A stretch of DNA of 5,916 nucleotides from UBA1181 sp045226255 (GTDB taxonomy: Bacteria > Bacteroidota > Bacteroidia > Bacteroidales > Paludibacteraceae), in NCBI GenBank assembly GCA_045226255.1, contig JBGVCG010000007.1, positions 1 through 5,916 on the forward strand, written 5' to 3'. Position numbers and translations under genes: made by a program. Below the pieces are notes generated by a model. That model was not told where the DNA came from. It worked only from the letters and a program-made list of their open reading frames with translations, and searched no databases. Below, in pieces: positions 5,741-5,916 of the stretch. Position 1 is the first letter of the stretch; each line of letters starts with the position of its first letter.

Positions 5741-5749
5741 GATCTTTGA
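5741..5749 (+). promoter_or_regulatory. boxA-like antitermination site in the rRNA leader
   Basis: GATCTTTGA lies in the leader about 45 nt after the P2 start. It resembles the CTTT-core boxA of rRNA leaders, where NusB/NusE load to prevent premature Rho termination. The match is by core motif and position only. Confidence 0.45.
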
Positions 5750-5846
5750 GGAAATGGCGATAGACGAAAAGGAAAGACAGGAAAAGCATTACAAGTAAGT
5801 CAATTTCAACCTACGGATGTCCTAGAGCTAAAAAAAAACAATTCAT

Positions 5847-5916
<70 letters not shown>

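Noticed and set aside
5754..5798. 14-residue frame (MAIDEKERQEKHYK) in the rRNA leader
   Set aside because: It lies in the untranslated rRNA leader just after boxA; the GAGGA upstream is too close to the ATG to serve as a ribosome site.

Overview
The window comes from a Bacteroidota genome, most likely order Bacteroidales. Its last ~70 bases are the 5' end of a 16S rRNA gene with the Bacteroidales-type opening (GATGAACGCTAGCGACAGG...). The promoters fit the Bacteroidota pattern (-33 TTTG, -7 TAnnTTTG), and start codons are preceded by A-rich or unremarkable sequence rather than strong Shine-Dalgarno sites. Several products are secreted proteins of kinds common in gut or oral Bacteroidales. 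I cannot name a genus from 16S bases this few.

Layout. (1) Positions 1-1826, minus strand: a probable two-gene operon for exported proteins. The first gene (1826-774) encodes a signal-peptide protein that reads as a small right-handed beta-helix. The second starts 20 bp later (753) and runs off the left edge. It encodes a signal peptide followed by tandem 73-residue repeats, and its two outermost repeats in view are ~95% identical in DNA. (2) Positions 1827-2224: a gene-free AT-rich stretch with a candidate promoter for that operon, a long leader, and a strong hairpin just beyond the next gene. (3) Positions 2225-3025, minus: a secreted protein of unknown function with a 'GDTLLG' motif, with its own promoter at ~3115. 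(4) Positions 3252-4298, minus: ribD, the bifunctional riboflavin-biosynthesis deaminase/reductase, with a clear intrinsic terminator at 3161-3196. (5) Positions 4495-5268, plus: an ADP-ribosylglycohydrolase (DraG/ARH family), divergent from ribD across a very AT-rich spacer. (6) Positions 5269-5846: no convincing gene. It holds a small structured element, then tandem rRNA promoters P1 and P2 and a leader with a boxA-like site. (7) Positions 5847-5916: start of 16S rRNA.

Functionally the window is a housekeeping edge (ribD, DraG-type hydrolase, rRNA operon) next to a surface/secretome region. The least-explained part is the beta-helix plus 73-residue-repeat pair: two exported proteins apparently made from one transcript, one built of repeats that look recently duplicated or homogenised. 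No mobile element, CRISPR array, tRNA or defence system was recognised.
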